A stretch of DNA of 64,000 bases from Manduca sexta (lineage: Eukaryota; Arthropoda; Insecta; Lepidoptera; Sphingidae), in the NCBI RefSeq assembly GCF_014839805.1, contig NC_051118.1, positions 10,160,391-10,224,390 on the forward strand, read 5' to 3'. Every line of letters begins with the position of its first letter. The stretch's first letter is position 1. The translations under genes and the position numbers were made by a program. Under the pieces are notes generated by a model. It did not search any database and had not been told where the DNA came from. It saw nothing but the letters and a program-made list of their open reading frames with translations. Positions 44,713 to 56,923 of the stretch are shown here, in pieces.

Positions 44713-46828
44713 TTCATCGTAGCGCGTGTTGCCAGTTGGAAATGTTGCGTTGCGGACTTGCGACTTTTGTTGTGATAACTTAAGTCGACTTCGCGAAATA
44801 TTTAATTAGAAGTTACATGAAAAATTTAAAAAGGATTTAATCATAAAGTATGTTATATGTTTTAATCAATGTTTACTCACTTTCTCAAGTTAAAAACACT
44901 TATTAAATAACGATATTTCTTCTTGTCTCCAAAATTCTTATACTTATGGTCTAGTAGCAGTTGATAGGATATGGTCAAGAATTACAAACTTAAGTCATAG
45001 ATCGGGTAATTCTTTAAGTTTTTAACCAAGGCTTGACATGGAATCAACCAACATTGAATTCGTTTCATCAACACATTAGATTCGGACGGTTCAATGCCGC
45101 AAATGGAAATACAAAGTCGAAAAGAAAACACAAAACCTGTTTCGGAGTTAGCACCTAATTGAAAAAATTTCACACATTCGCCAAAAAAGAGTTTTTATAC
45201 TACTAATGCACCGTAAATTAATCCACAAAAAACTTCCTCAAAAAAAACTCGTGGCTGACGACATCCACCGCGTACCAGGACATCATAAATTACAAAGCGG
45301 TGCACTAGCTATTACGTTCGTACCATGTTATATTTGCGGTTGGGTAAGCGAAAACCGCACCTAATATCAAAGTAGAGGGCATTTATGAACAGAATAGGTG
45401 TATTGGTGGGCCGAGGGTTTGTCCGACGCGTGCTACGGCGACACGTAATTAGAACGCGGTAGTTCTAAAAACGTTATCGACGTAGCACCGGCTTCGCGTC
45501 GATATCGATAGGTTTTTATCGACACGTAGATAGGAAATTACATCGATTTCTATATAGTAAATGTAGATTCTACCGGCTGTTAGATCTGGCGCTTTTTGCT
45601 GTAAAGCGACGACTTAAGAATAATAATAACAGCCCAGACAGGATTTGTAGAGCGCAAAGCCCGTCTGGCCAAAGCGCGCACCGTTTTTCATGTTGGTAAA
45701 ATGTACAGCATCTTAGCTTGGCGAGATATATTCTATAAAACAATACAATCTCAAATATCGTCATATCTTCTACTTCTATTTACAGTTTGGAGGTTTGTGA
45801 TTTTTTGTTGTTATTATTATAAGGAATAGAGATATAAGATAACCTGTTTCTGTTTCTGAGAAAGACGGAATAAATTTACAACTGACTGAGCAGTAAAGTA
45901 AAAAGTAGCAAGTCGGCCACCAGGGCACCATAAATAATTGACAAACACGATTAAAGTCTATCATTTAACAGTCCCTCGGTCTGAACAGTTTTCAGGAATT
46001 CTCTTTAGCTTTTTATCATGTTTGGCTTGCTGACTAGACGAATTATAATTGTCAGTGACCAGGAAAATAGAAAACTTGGTTTGGGGTCGCAACTTCTGTT
46101 TTTTCGTTTTAAAATTAACTTTGTCGCAAGATATATCCATATTTTATCACAAAATGCCAAGGGTTTTATTTCCCTGGTCAGGCCAGCAATTGATAATCAA
46201 GTGTATCATCACCGTGCATGCTTTCTTCTTCTATTTCTGAAGCTCTACTTCTTGCTACCAGAGATGAATCACAGAGATTGATAGTGCAAAATCTCACTAT
46301 GTACCAGGATATCATAACTCCCTAACAAATAGTAGCGAGATTACTCAACGGCGCACGCTTTTTGTACCCCATTTTTCCGCTTGCCCCACCCGCGCATCAC
46401 GTGCGTATTATTTATCTGTTTGCAGTATCGATCGGATGTACCACGTGATTACAAAGGTCGGTCGGTTTGATTATTAGTAAAGAATTTATTACTAAGCCTG
46501 GGTTTGATATCTGGAGACTACGTAAATCTTGCTAAAAGTCGAATTAGTTTTATCCTCAGAAAAGATATGAAAATTAAACCTAGATTTATACAACTGGGAT
46601 GCCTACGAGTGTCGGTTTGACAGCCGAAGATGAATATATATAGCCTAAAATAAAGGAACCAAGCTATTATTTATTATGGCACGTCACAAAATAAAGAGCA
46701 TACTTATACGCTATCTTAAAAGACTATTTTTATGAGACGATCTGTTTTCAACTTCTGAAGTAAATGTGTAAGCCGACCAAATACAAAAGTCGCACTGTAA
46801 TCTATGCTCTAATAAAATAAATCTACCA
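44713..46828. other. Non-coding tract
   Basis: GC-rich patches lie at 44725-44775, 45400-45500 and 46330-46445. TATCGATA is at 45503, flanked by further TATCGA half-sites. A short hairpin TGCGGTT...AACCGCA lies near 45336-45362. No gene. Confidence 0.4.
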
Positions 46829-46970
46829 ATGCCGAATGGTGAAATTTTCCGAAAGCGAACCCAGTATAAAATCAGTCTGTATAAATGCAGTCTGTAAATA
46901 CTTCTAACGATAATAATATATTACATAAAAGGAAGCCAGCAGGAATCGGGTTCTATGGATCTCTCGCCAT
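46829..46970 (+). mobile_element. hAT-type MITE (family B), degraded
   Basis: TGGTGAAATTTTCCGAAAGC, ATAAATGCAGTCTG and AGCAGGAATCGGGTTCTATG, ending CTCTCGCCAT. Confidence 0.7.
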
Positions 46971-49059
46971 ATAACTAAACAAAATCAACTTGAAATTTGT
47001 GAAGCAATACCTCATAGTACCAACAAATGACTACGACAATGTCAAGAAACAATGTGCCCGTTTTTATTCGAGGAATGCTGTGCAGTGTACAGTCCAGTAT
47101 TTTCAGCCGCGTCGCACAATCGGCCGGCATTCGTGGCAGGTGAAAAATTATACCGTAGCTATTGTCGACGCGGCGGTTTCTCATAGGATATCCGCCTTTT
47201 CGTTCGTTGGACTTTAGGTAGAAATACTGTTATAAGCAGAGCGAGTGATTTTCCCACCCTCCACTATAACTCCTGTACGACAAGATCAGCAGTGGCACGC
47301 ATTTTGACAGTGAGCGGTGAAGCTCTGCGAGTCCAGGGAACACTAATTTGTCCCGCAACGAAATTAATCGAATAGAAATATAGGAAGAAAATATTAAATC
47401 CACTTCCCTCCATAACCAAAGCTATGGTGCTAAGCTAAACTCTTAAAGAAGAAAATGTTTTATTTTTAAATTTTATTTTGAAAGAGGTTACATTTGATTT
47501 GCAGCTGACGCCTCCTTAGTGTTTCTAAGCTTCCTCACGATTTCCAAACCGATAAGGAAAGGATCCGAGTTTTTTGCAATAAGACATTGCACTGGCCAAA
47601 GGATTTCGGAGGAAATTGGTGTTCAGAGTCAGTGATTACTAACTCGATCAAGCCCATTGTTACTCAACAAATTATGTTTATATGACTATACTCTACCAAA
47701 CATAACATGGAAATCGCCAAACCGCTCCGCCCATAACAAACTGCTCTCTCTAACGTCATTACGCTCTGCGGCATCTCGGGCGCGCATCCCGCCGCCCCGC
47801 TCATTATCCACCCTCCCCCCACTACCCGAGTATACAAGCGTTGATTGATTGATTCGTTCGTAACAAGTGCTTAGTTTTATCAAGCGAGTTAAATCTACAA
47901 GGGTCGCAGAAACTTAGAAGAGTTTGGTGTGAAGCCTATTTAGTAAAGAAGTGTTCAGCGTGTGGGTTTAAACGTGTCCAAGAACGCGATGTTCAGAGTT
48001 TTTTTTATTGAAGGAAACATACAGCATAATATACCAAAAAGTTTCAAAAATGTATTTACATCGCGTGTCAACATTGGCGGTTTTTCTATACGACCCAAGA
48101 ATACTGTTTACTTTCAAAGTTATCATATTTTCGGAGCTAATCAACGACAGCATTTAGAACAAACCAGATTAGTAAATGAGATTAATGTTTTATTGCAAGG
48201 AGATCGAGACATGTGTCCAAATAGCTGACACAAAACATCTTGTTTTCATTCTCAACAGTATGTTATCTCCAAACTATAGCCCTTAGATAATCTAGACAAA
48301 ATTTACTTTGCCCTACCAGACAATCAGCCTAATAAAAACTATTAAATAAAAAAAAACACTCCAAATCTCACTACAATCCAAAGAATTATTGAACTATATA
48401 CACACAATTTTCTTTCTAATTAGTTTTTTATGTTTATATGCAGACATAATCTTTTTTGCAGTCGATGCCTAATTTAATTGAAACGTCGTTTTATATTTGT
48501 TTGTAATTTAGCTTAAGGACACGAGATTATAAAACACATATCCAGGTCTTGGGAAAAAAAAATAATTACAGAACGCCAAGGAAGACCCAATCGAAGAAGA
48601 AACAGGAACATCATATCACATTAACCTTCCACAGAAGCGATAAAATACCATTTATGCAGCCACACCTGGATTTGTTTCTTTCTCTCCCACGGGAGGTATC
48701 GCGGGATCTGCAGCAATTTGTGTCGCATGCATCTCTGGAAACGCACACTTGAGCACGTTTTGGCCAGACGGGTCCCTAAAAACGTTCTTCGAATTCGTAT
48801 AGTTCTTTCTTGCTTTCGTCTAGGATTGGCATTTTTAGATATGTAAATTATAAATCAAAATTGAATTCCTGAGAAACAATTGTTATAAAACAAGAGGTAC
48901 AGTGAACAAACGCGTCGAACTATACAAAATCCATAATATAAACTACGTCAATTAAACTTGGTAGAAACTAATCACCCAGTTCACGTGCACCTATGACAAC
49001 GAATTTTGAATTCGAATTTCAAATTTGCCACGTAACAAGCGCATTCGAAATCGTATTAG
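46971..49059. other. Non-coding tract
   Basis: Opposed short open frames at 46975-47217 and 47657-47883 are shadows of each other. A CpG-rich patch lies at about 47755-47830. No recognisable gene or repeat. Confidence 0.4.
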
Positions 49060-49765
49060 CTCACGCAATTCGGCCGCGGCGTGTGATTCAGCGCAGGTAG
49101 CCGGCGCCTAATGGCCGAAGCGCTCGTCATTTAAATTATGTAGGTGCCGCGCTAATGCGACAGTGCGGCACCGCTGCGCGTTCCTGACCGCCTGGTACTT
49201 CGGACACATTAGCAGAGTTGAGGTGAAAACGTGGAGGAAACTTTTGTTGTTTGTTTATTTATTTTGTTCCAACCTCCGCGTAAACAAAATAAGAATCGTA
49301 TTCGTTCGAAAGAGAAAGAAAAAATATATTACATAAAAAATACGAAAAGAAGTTAGTTATTTGAATGACTTGTTTGAGTCAAATAGTACACGTACATATT
49401 TTATAACGTCACATTACATTGATAACTTACAACAAGTACTAGGACAGCATGACACTACAACAGATTGCATTATTTGCACCGCCAGATCTTCGACCTTTTC
49501 AACCTGTCATGCGAATATAGAACCTTATATATTATATAGACCTTCACAGCGTCTTTAACACATCCGTCGACAGTTGGCAGTTGGCACTGTGTTGGCCGTA
49601 AATTACAGTGAAATACGCGGCCCCAAACGGCGTTGGATCAAACGTGTGGCGGGTTCGGCCAATGTTGGCGCAAACACAAGTTGTTTGGCCGGCGGCGGGC
49701 GGGCGACGCGCCGTGACAAGGGATCACTCGACGCGGCCCGTTTCGTCGCGTGCTCGAGTTCTCTC
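49060..49765. promoter_or_regulatory. Two GC-rich islets with TAAT cores
   Basis: GC-rich blocks lie at about 49060-49200 (with GCGCCTAATGGCCG and CGCGCTAATGCG) and 49610-49765, separated by AT-rich DNA. Their size and the homeodomain-like cores in a gene desert make them enhancer candidates by inference. The ORF at 49574-49888 is GC-driven. Confidence 0.35.
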
Positions 49766-52380
49766 TACTACGGATTATGCGACTTGATACTTGATATTAT
49801 TTTTATTTTTGTCTTTCATTTTTTATTTTCATATCGATTATTATGGGGATCACTAATAATCATATTTTATTGTGTTTCAGCGGCATAAAGTTAATTATTC
49901 GTGTTTAAATAAATAATACATGTGCAATTTTATTTTATATAAGTTTTATGTACTATGTAATATGATAAAATCTTTTGTGCCGAAAGAGTATGGACTATTA
50001 ATTTATTCACATTTCTTCAATGGATATAGCCATTTTATTAAACATTTGACACGTCAACAACACTTTAAATCTCAGTTCCTTTAACTCGGCTACACTGAGT
50101 CAATAACTCCGATATTACGAAGTGCACGCGCGTGAGAACGACACAATCGCCATTCACCGGCACAATACATCTCGTGAATCCGCGCCGTACGTGGCTCCCG
50201 CATTAAATCGATGTTAAACAGAAACAGATTTATAAACCTTTCCCTGGAAGTCCCAGTTTTATGGGATGAAATAATATTTATCTGGGATATGGTATGTGTG
50301 TAAAATTTCATTCAAATCGATTCAGAAGTTTTAATAAACATTTTATCAATCAAATTCAATAACATGTTTTTGTTCAAATAGTGTGCAAGCTCTTTTGAAT
50401 CGTCACGAATCTACCACACTAAGAGGGATAGCGTCGGAAAACCCTCAGAGCAGTCGCCTTACCCTGCAATACCCCAGTCCTAAAAGTGCCGCGCATCTTC
50501 ATGAATAAAATTAATGTTAAGCTTACAATAACATAACTAGGGGCGTAGCTAACTAACATAATTAACGCTGTATCAATGACACAAGGTGCCAGGGCTTTGG
50601 GGGCCCTCCTTGTCCCATACCTAGATTAAACCAAGCGAGCTCCCAAAAATTTGCACTGCGCTAAACTGCCACCAACAAATTTTGATATACAACTCTTCTA
50701 GCAAGCTTCGTCACTGAACATAACCCAAATATATACTCAACCTACTAGCTCCTATACGCCTGTCTGGCAATAAGGGCATAAAACCTCATTTGTGTACTTT
50801 TCCACCACCCGACACGTCATTCCGCAAATGGCGGAGTGTTAACGAGTGCCGTGCGTGACAGCCGACCGCAACCCATCCGTATTGTAAGCGACACCCGTCA
50901 TTTTTACCTGACAATCTGGCCGTTACCGACGGCTTTGTAATTTGAGTTATTTGAGCGTGTTGCAAGAATGACAGTCTATATTTATGGAAATTAGTAAGGT
51001 TGTTAATAGAATACTCTTCCTGCTCTATCACAACTCTTTCATATCCTATGTGATTAATTTCTTTGCTGCTTTCGTGGTTCCTGAGACACGGCGAGGTTCG
51101 CCGCTCGGAGTCATGATGTGAGCTGACAATCCTGGCTTACGATAGTTACAGTGATGGCTGTGAGGGAGAGGAGTCTCATAGTAGAATATCACGACGTTGC
51201 TAAGTAGCATTGTGCAATATTGTCTTCCAGGAGCCAGTAGTACTGAAGACATGTTAATAAAAAGATTCTCGTTTAATTCAGAGTTTCTTTGTTCGGACAT
51301 TTTTATGACCCAACCGTTTTTTAGATAATCCTCTAGCATCCCGTCGTCTTATGCAAGGCAGACAGGGCTTCTAGACCTACTAAAACCACAAATTTTCAAC
51401 AGCACTTCTGAAGCACCTAGTAATCAATTCAAAACCTTTCAGTTCAAACTTCTCTTCTTTAAAATCAGTTCAATCAAAACGCGACGAAAATAACACTATA
51501 CTCTAATCCTCATTAACCGCAGGACGTCCAATGCTATAGGCGAATATAATAGAATGTAATCACTAAATAGATTGATACCTGCTCCAAAGTCCCGCGTAGT
51601 CTCGCAATACCCACGCCGTAATACCCGCTGATGTACCGCCGCGTCCATAACCGTACGTGTTCAAATATTGAGCGCGCCTGCCAGCCGAGCATCACGAACA
51701 GGCGGTAGGGTTGCCACGCAAGCATAACTTAATATTTATTTATGTTCTCGTGATCAAAACTAAAGTACAATCTGTCGCTAAAAGGCAAAGACTGCTATTT
51801 TACTAAAATAAGCTTGTTGAAGAAGTCTAATAAATTTGATTTAGCAAAATTTCCGCTCGATTCTCTTAAATAATTCCTTTAACGTTGAGTGTTTAGTCAT
51901 TGGAGATCGATTATCATCAGAAGAAAAGAACCGTATATCTGCCTACTTTTTGCTTCAACCAGGAATACCCATACAACTAGAACGTGGGTATATTACTAAA
52001 TACACGACTTACTATTAGGCACCCACCACAATCACCAACACATAAACATCAAATAAAACATTCAAACAAAATCCCATACAATGAACGCGTGACAACCCTA
52101 CGCCCGTCGACACAGGATACGGGCCGCGTTATCGCGCCCCCGCGGCGACGCGTCACCTTGTCACCGAGCCGCTTTAATGGGCCGCCGCTTACTGCGACGC
52201 AACAGAGTTGATACTTGCGAGTTTTTGTATTTTATTGATTGGTGAATGCATAGCGTGTTAATGTGGTTGAATGAGTACTTGAAGGTTACTGAAGTTAGAA
52301 TTTGTTCAGTATTTACATTAAGCAATAAGCACGTAAATGAGTTGTGTAAATATGTTATGGATAGCTGGAGATAGTCTTAT
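49766..52380. other. Non-coding tract with GC islets and a repeat scrap
   Basis: An islet at 50810-50920 and a stronger one at 52090-52210 (with GCTTTAATGGGCCG). Positions 50578-50660 look like a decayed transposon (GGTGCCAGGGCTTTGGGGGC). No gene. Confidence 0.4.
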
Positions 52381-52555
52381 CAGATGCGACTTTTAAGGAG
52401 GGCAAACCGGGCAACCGCCTAGGGCCTCACGCTTACAGGGACCTCGCGGGATGCCTTAGAGGACGTTTTTTTACAATTTTCCCAACGAAACTGTCAAAAT
52501 CAGAGTTTTTTTGCTTTCGCATGGGGCCTTGCCTCGTTTAGGGCCGCCACTGACC
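52381..52555. repeat. Interspersed repeat with GGGCC-rich ends
   Basis: Starts near GGGCAAACCGGGCAACCGCC and ends CTCGTTTAGGGCCGCCACTG. The partly inverted CCTAGGGCC / GGGCCTTG and GGGCCGCCAC words at both edges suggest a small DNA transposon. It is not matched to a named family. Confidence 0.4.
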
Positions 52556-53065
52556 GTTATTATTTGTGAACTACTATTGTATGTAGAATGTTGTATGAAA
52601 TATGACAGTATCTAAGGAGTAGAGTTTTATACGTTTGCGTGTGGGAGAGCGTTGGGAACGGAGATATTTTATACCCGACTGCAACGACCTCGGCGCGGTT
52701 CACAACTCCCATACGAATATTCGATATAAAGTATAAAATATTCGTATAAGTAAATATTTTCTTTTTCTAGACAAATACACCGTAAGTTTAGGTAAAGGAT
52801 TTAGAGTACGTTACACATCTAAACCTTGATGTAACCAACAGCACGCGGGATAAAAGACTTTAGAAAGTATAGAATAAAGCTTAATATATTTTCGGGTTCA
52901 CTGACCAGATAAAAGTTTGACAAAAATGTATTCTAAAATATATTTCTTAACACTAAGGGAAAAAAAGATTAGGTGTGGATGTGGAATTTTGAAAATGCTG
53001 TCACTAATAAAAGCTATATTATCTCGGAGTACCACTGATATACCCATTTAACGCTGTGTGTATTC
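52556..53065. other. Non-coding spacer
   Basis: No feature recognised. Confidence 0.35.
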
Positions 53066-53280
53066 CGTTCCATGATGTGATAGGAGTCTATCGGATACAA
53101 ATCCAGACATTGAAATTAAACTAAATTTCGGATTCTATCTTGGTATTGGTGTTTTATTTTCTCCCGACGTTGAATGAATCCAGACTCGTGCTGATACTAA
53201 ATATCACTGCCCGACCCTGGGATCGAACCCGAGATCTCAACAGTCGTATCGTAATATAACTACATCACTGACGCACTCTA
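53066..53280 (-). mobile_element. SINE alpha interrupted by a nested insertion
   Basis: Family alpha words in minus orientation lie at both edges: CCATGATGTGATAGG on the left, ATATCACTGCCCGACCCTGG and GGATCGAACCCGAGATC on the right. They are separated by 53109-53179, which is flanked by CCAGAC on both sides. Confidence 0.7.
53109..53179. mobile_element. Family A terminal fragment nested in the SINE
   Basis: TTTCGGATTCTATC followed by TTTTATTTTCTCCCGACGTT is a family A end. CCAGAC at 53103-53108 and 53180-53185 looks like a 6-bp target duplication. Confidence 0.55.
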
Positions 53281-53450
53281 TCTCCTCTCCTATAACAAGC
53301 TACCGGTACAACGACTACAAACTCAAGAATTTGTTATGCTAATATATATATTTTTGACCACCTCATTCTTATTAACAAAAAAACCGACAAAATGACTCAC
53401 TTCGGGTCGCGTTTCAACGCCAGTTTACTTTCATGTCTTATATCTGATTC

Positions 53451-53600
53451 TCTGGCGAAGGGTGAAATATTCCAAAAGTGAACGACACAACTTATAGGTA
53501 CTAATATGCATAAATGTCTGCAAATCGTTCAAAGACAATTAGATTTTACATAAATTATGAAAGTGAAGCCGGCAGGAATCGGGTTATATGTCTTTCCATC
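53451..53600 (+). mobile_element. hAT-type MITE (family B)
   Basis: TCTGGCGAAGGGTGAAATAT, ACTAATATGCATAAATGTC, AAGTGAAGCCGGCAGGAATC and GGGTTATATG; the right terminal repeat is eroded. Confidence 0.7.
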
Positions 53601-53734
53601 GTTTTTCTTTTCGTTCATCGTTTTTTTATCGGGGTTGTATGGGTCTCTCCATCGTTTTGTTATCAAGATTGTATGATTTCTTATGTTAAACGATATTAGA
53701 CATTATTATTATATTAGCGATATGAGACAGGTGG

Positions 53735-53806
53735 TAAAAACTTTAGTCTTCCAAATGCCAGGAGAAAATTATAAATAGTTTTATTTAATGTCTCACATTC
53801 GCGTAA
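53735..53806. mobile_element. Family A terminal fragment
   Basis: GGAGAAAATTATAAATAGTT then TTATTTAATGTCTCACATTCGCGTAAA matches, inverted, the outer edge seen at 25929. Confidence 0.6.
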
Positions 53807-54261
53807 ACGTAAAAAATCACAATTGTGAAAATTAACGTGTTTCAATAACTCCAATTACGAATTCTTTACTAACTTCTAAATCGTTATACTTATTTAGATA
53901 CGAAATAGGCAAGGTAAAACTACAAAAGCATTTGAAACTCAGTGTAAGTGTTTCGCGTGGTAACGGTGACGATATACTGATGCGTTTATAATCGGCAGGA
54001 AGTCGCGCAGACCGATGCATTAGTGTCCGTTCTGCTTACCTGCTTAGCCGAGGCTGACTGATGGAGTTCGGGCTTCCGAGAAGGGAAAATATTGAAGATT
54101 AACGACCCCCCGACACACGGGATCTGCGTAATTTTCTGTACAAAACCTTAATCCATTTACTGGTGAAACCAGTATGAAAACGCGTTCGATAGTTTTTGAC
54201 TTATCGTCATAAACAGAGGCGGTGGTACTTCGTTAACCCCTGACGGAAAAGAGGGGTGTTA
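53807..54261. other. Non-coding spacer
   Basis: No gene recognised; moderate GC around 53960-54120. Confidence 0.35.
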
Positions 54262-54345
54262 TAAGAGATATGGCGATAGGCTCGACTCGATACACTAGTT
54301 GCCATTCTAACTACCCCTTCGAGGATACGGGGAAGTGAGTACATT
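54262..54345 (+). mobile_element. SINE alpha fragment
   Basis: AGATATGGCGATAGGCTCGA and CTACCCCTTCGAGGATACGG, the middle and 3' part of the family. Confidence 0.65.
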
Positions 54346-54776
54346 TTATACATAACTACCTAATACAAAAAAACACACATTGGGACTTATTCTGAAGAAG
54401 ATGTTTAACGCTATCAAGCCACGAACGAATCCTAGCATAATATCGAATCCGAATATTTTAAACCTCCAGTCCCCCTCTGCAACCCTGGTACTACTAAGAC
54501 AGAACACGGCCTGGCGTATCCACTTTGTACACGAGGCGTGTAATGCGGGATCACGCAACACTGGCTAACACGCCCCGGCCTTTGTGTGCACTCTGTTAGG
54601 TTTTTTTGAGGTGGTCGTGCCAGAATTTTTGGTTCTATATGTTTGGATTGACTAAAGTAAAAAGCTTTTCTGACGGTAAGTACTTATCTAGCTGCCAAAA
54701 GTAGCATCTGTTTAAGGTAAAATATTATATGCTGGTGTAAATTTATATAAGATTATTGTTATTATATATTATCCAT
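54346..54776. other. Non-coding spacer
   Basis: Opposed open frames at 54346-54568 are shadows without recognisable content. Confidence 0.35.
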
Positions 54777-54937
54777 CAGTGGTGAAGCGTCCATATAATC
54801 CGATTTTTACCGGCTTCTCTATTAGGTTCATTTATGATAGTCTTAGTTTTAGTTTTCTATTATTGGCCCAGACATGTTCACTAAGACATTTTTTTTACTT
54901 CGTGTTACCTTTTGAATTATTTTACCCTCCGCCACTA
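54777..54937 (-). mobile_element. hAT-type MITE (family B) with near-exact 8-bp duplication
   Basis: CAGTGGTGAAGCGTCC start and CCCTCCGCCACTA end. Flanks TTATCCAT and TTATCTAT differ at one base, consistent with an 8-bp hAT target duplication. Confidence 0.75.
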
Positions 54938-55570
54938 TTATCTATCTAAGATGCATTTTAATTTCAAGTAAAACCGTTGGAAACTCATTCCATTATTAAA
55001 GTAACATAAGTAGTTTGGTAAGTAATAATATATTCGAAAATTGTCAAAAAAGTCAAGTATTGTACTCGATTTATTTAGTAATTAATTAATAATAAACACT
55101 TCACACTATATGCTCTCACCTCAGAACCGCGAAAATTCCTCTATCCATAACATAGAAGCCAAACATCGTTAAACCTAGCATCTGTATTAGTCGGACCGCG
55201 CGGTGTCGAAAAAAGAATTCACATTGTGAAGTGTATAAAAAATGTCTGGCGGTCTGGCGGTCGGCGGGCTGGCGCGGCCGCCTGGCGTGCGTTCTGGCGC
55301 GGGCGGGTTGGGATGGCAGGCGCGACGCGGGTCACAACGCCCGCCGCCTCGCTAATGACGGAGCGCTCGCCGGCCGAGCGTGCGCAGGGTTGTCGCGCCC
55401 GCAACCTAATTAATGTTTGTGGTTTTTAACATATGCGAAGGTTTAGATGGGTGCGCAATAATCTAGTACGAAAATCAAGGGGATAAACGATAGTACTTAA
55501 GCTACTTTTTATAATTTATTAATACTCTCCACTTTACATGGCAATCTGAATTCTAGAGTGGCCAGGTGCA
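54938..55570. other. Spacer with strong GC islet
   Basis: Positions 55195-55415 are a very GC-rich islet containing repeated CTGGCGGT words, CGCTAATGACGG and ACCTAATTAATG. ORFs at 55219-55429 in three frames reflect stop-codon depletion. Candidate regulatory element by inference. Confidence 0.4.
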
Positions 55571-55715
55571 TGACCATCGGCTTCACATGCTTACCGAGAC
55601 ACGAGGGTATCACACCCTCAATTTCCCGACGCTTAGCCGCAATTGAGTAATCTTTTAAGATGAAAAAAACCCAATCACATTAATTTTTTGCCGGACCTGT
55701 CATTCAAACCCAATG
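55571..55715 (-). mobile_element. SINE beta, 5' part, minus strand
   Basis: Plus-strand words CATCGGCTTCACATGCTTAC, GAGGGTATCACACC and AAGATGAAAAAAACCCAATC are reverse complements of the body near the head of family beta. The tRNA-like part is eroded at the right. Confidence 0.65.
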
Positions 55716-56097
55716 CATGCGGTAGTCGTACTCGTACCACACATTACAACTACTACAACAACGCTAATGAGGCAGTCGAATCCAAAAATCCAAAATTCAA
55801 AATGAAACTGCCAACCCTAGCCAGCGTGGGTGCGATCTCGCCTCCTACATATTTAATTCGCTCGGACTGGTTCGTGTCCGGGCGCCGCTACGCTTTGTGT
55901 TACGTTATGGCTCTATCGGTGTGCGTCTGCGGGCTGTTTGCGTCGGTTGCGCCTAGGGTTACCATACGTTTGCCGACATTTGACAGGCATTGAGATTTAG
56001 ACGTGCGGCCGATATATATCGGTTTGAGCAAAATATGACTTCTACGAATATCAATAAAAACAAATTTGATTAATAAATATTTGTTATCTATTAGTTT
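55716..56097. other. Spacer with GC islet
   Basis: GC-rich at 55830-55975. The word GCGTCGGTTGCGCC at 55940 recurs at 56397. The 101-codon frame at 55688-55993 is not recognisable. Confidence 0.35.
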
Positions 56098-56290
56098 TAT
56101 GCTCGCGGTCTCGCTCGCGTGCAAAACTTTTTCCTGGATAAAAGTCACGCTCTATATTTATCCGACATGTAAAGTCTATAGCACTTAGGAGTAATGTTCC
56201 AATTAATGAAAATTACAAATCAGTTTAATAGTTTCTGAGATTAGCGAGTTCAAACAGACTTCAGCTTTATATATTATTTTTCAGTATAGA
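56098..56290 (-). mobile_element. Degraded Helitron, satellite family
   Basis: In minus orientation the start is AATATATAAAGCTGAAGTCT with GTTTGAACTCGCTAATCTCA, and the 3' end is CACGCGAGCGAGACCGCGAG (decayed hairpin). Confidence 0.65.
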
Positions 56291-56639
56291 TTATTTTTTT
56301 ACTTACTACCTACACCTTTTCAAAACACGTTCCTGTAAAAACAGGCATTGTAGACACACTAGGCAGACTGTCCATTTGTAAATGGTAACCCTAATTGCGT
56401 CGGTTGCGCCGGACGCGCCGGTCGCCGCATCTCCGGGACGCCGGTGGGCGTTGTGTATTCTTTACTCCGTGTGGGACAATGCGTGCCTTCTTTTGGTTGT
56501 TGGCTTTCTTTTCGTGTTTACCTGTTGCCTTTTCGAACTGAATGTGAGAAATGTATATAACATTAATGCAAGAATATGTAATGTTTTAGGCGTGTAGATG
56601 TCTATATTTTTTGATATCCTGGTAGGTAACGGCTTGGCT
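56291..56639. other. Spacer with short GC islet
   Basis: GC-rich at 56390-56470; no gene recognised. Confidence 0.35.
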
Positions 56640-56735
56640 GTGCCTCTGGCATTGCGATGTTCAAGGGCGGCGGACGCTGCTTAATAACAGGCGGACGGCT
56701 CGCTCGTTTGCCTACTAAGACAAGACTCCTGCCGT
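56640..56735 (-). repeat. Dispersed repeat R5, minus strand
   Basis: Reverse complement carries TAGGCAAACGAGCGAGCCGT, CCGCCGCCCTTGAACATCGC and AATGCCAGAGGCACAGCCAA, matching the copies at 14426 and 31900. Confidence 0.6.
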
Positions 56736-56875
56736 CTGACCGAACTATGACAGTGAAGGAACAGAGAGTGCACCTGTGTATTGCGCACACACTTGTGCGC
56801 TATAATATATCCTGCGTACCTGGCCGATCTCCGTTGAGATTGGCCGCCGTAGTCGAAATTCGGCTAGGAGGAGGT
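56736..56875 (+). mobile_element. SINE beta, 3' part
   Basis: CCGTCTGACCGAACTATGAC, GTGTATTGCGCACACACTTG, GAGATTGGCCGCCGTAGTCG and AATTCGGCTAGGAGG. Confidence 0.75.
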
Positions 56876-56923
56876 TAAGACAAGAAAAATAAAAATGCCA
56901 TTAATATAGCAGTACACGTTCAG

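Noticed and set aside
55219..55429. Three overlapping Arg/Ala-rich frames
   Set aside because: Simultaneous open frames on both strands in a GC islet indicate composition bias.
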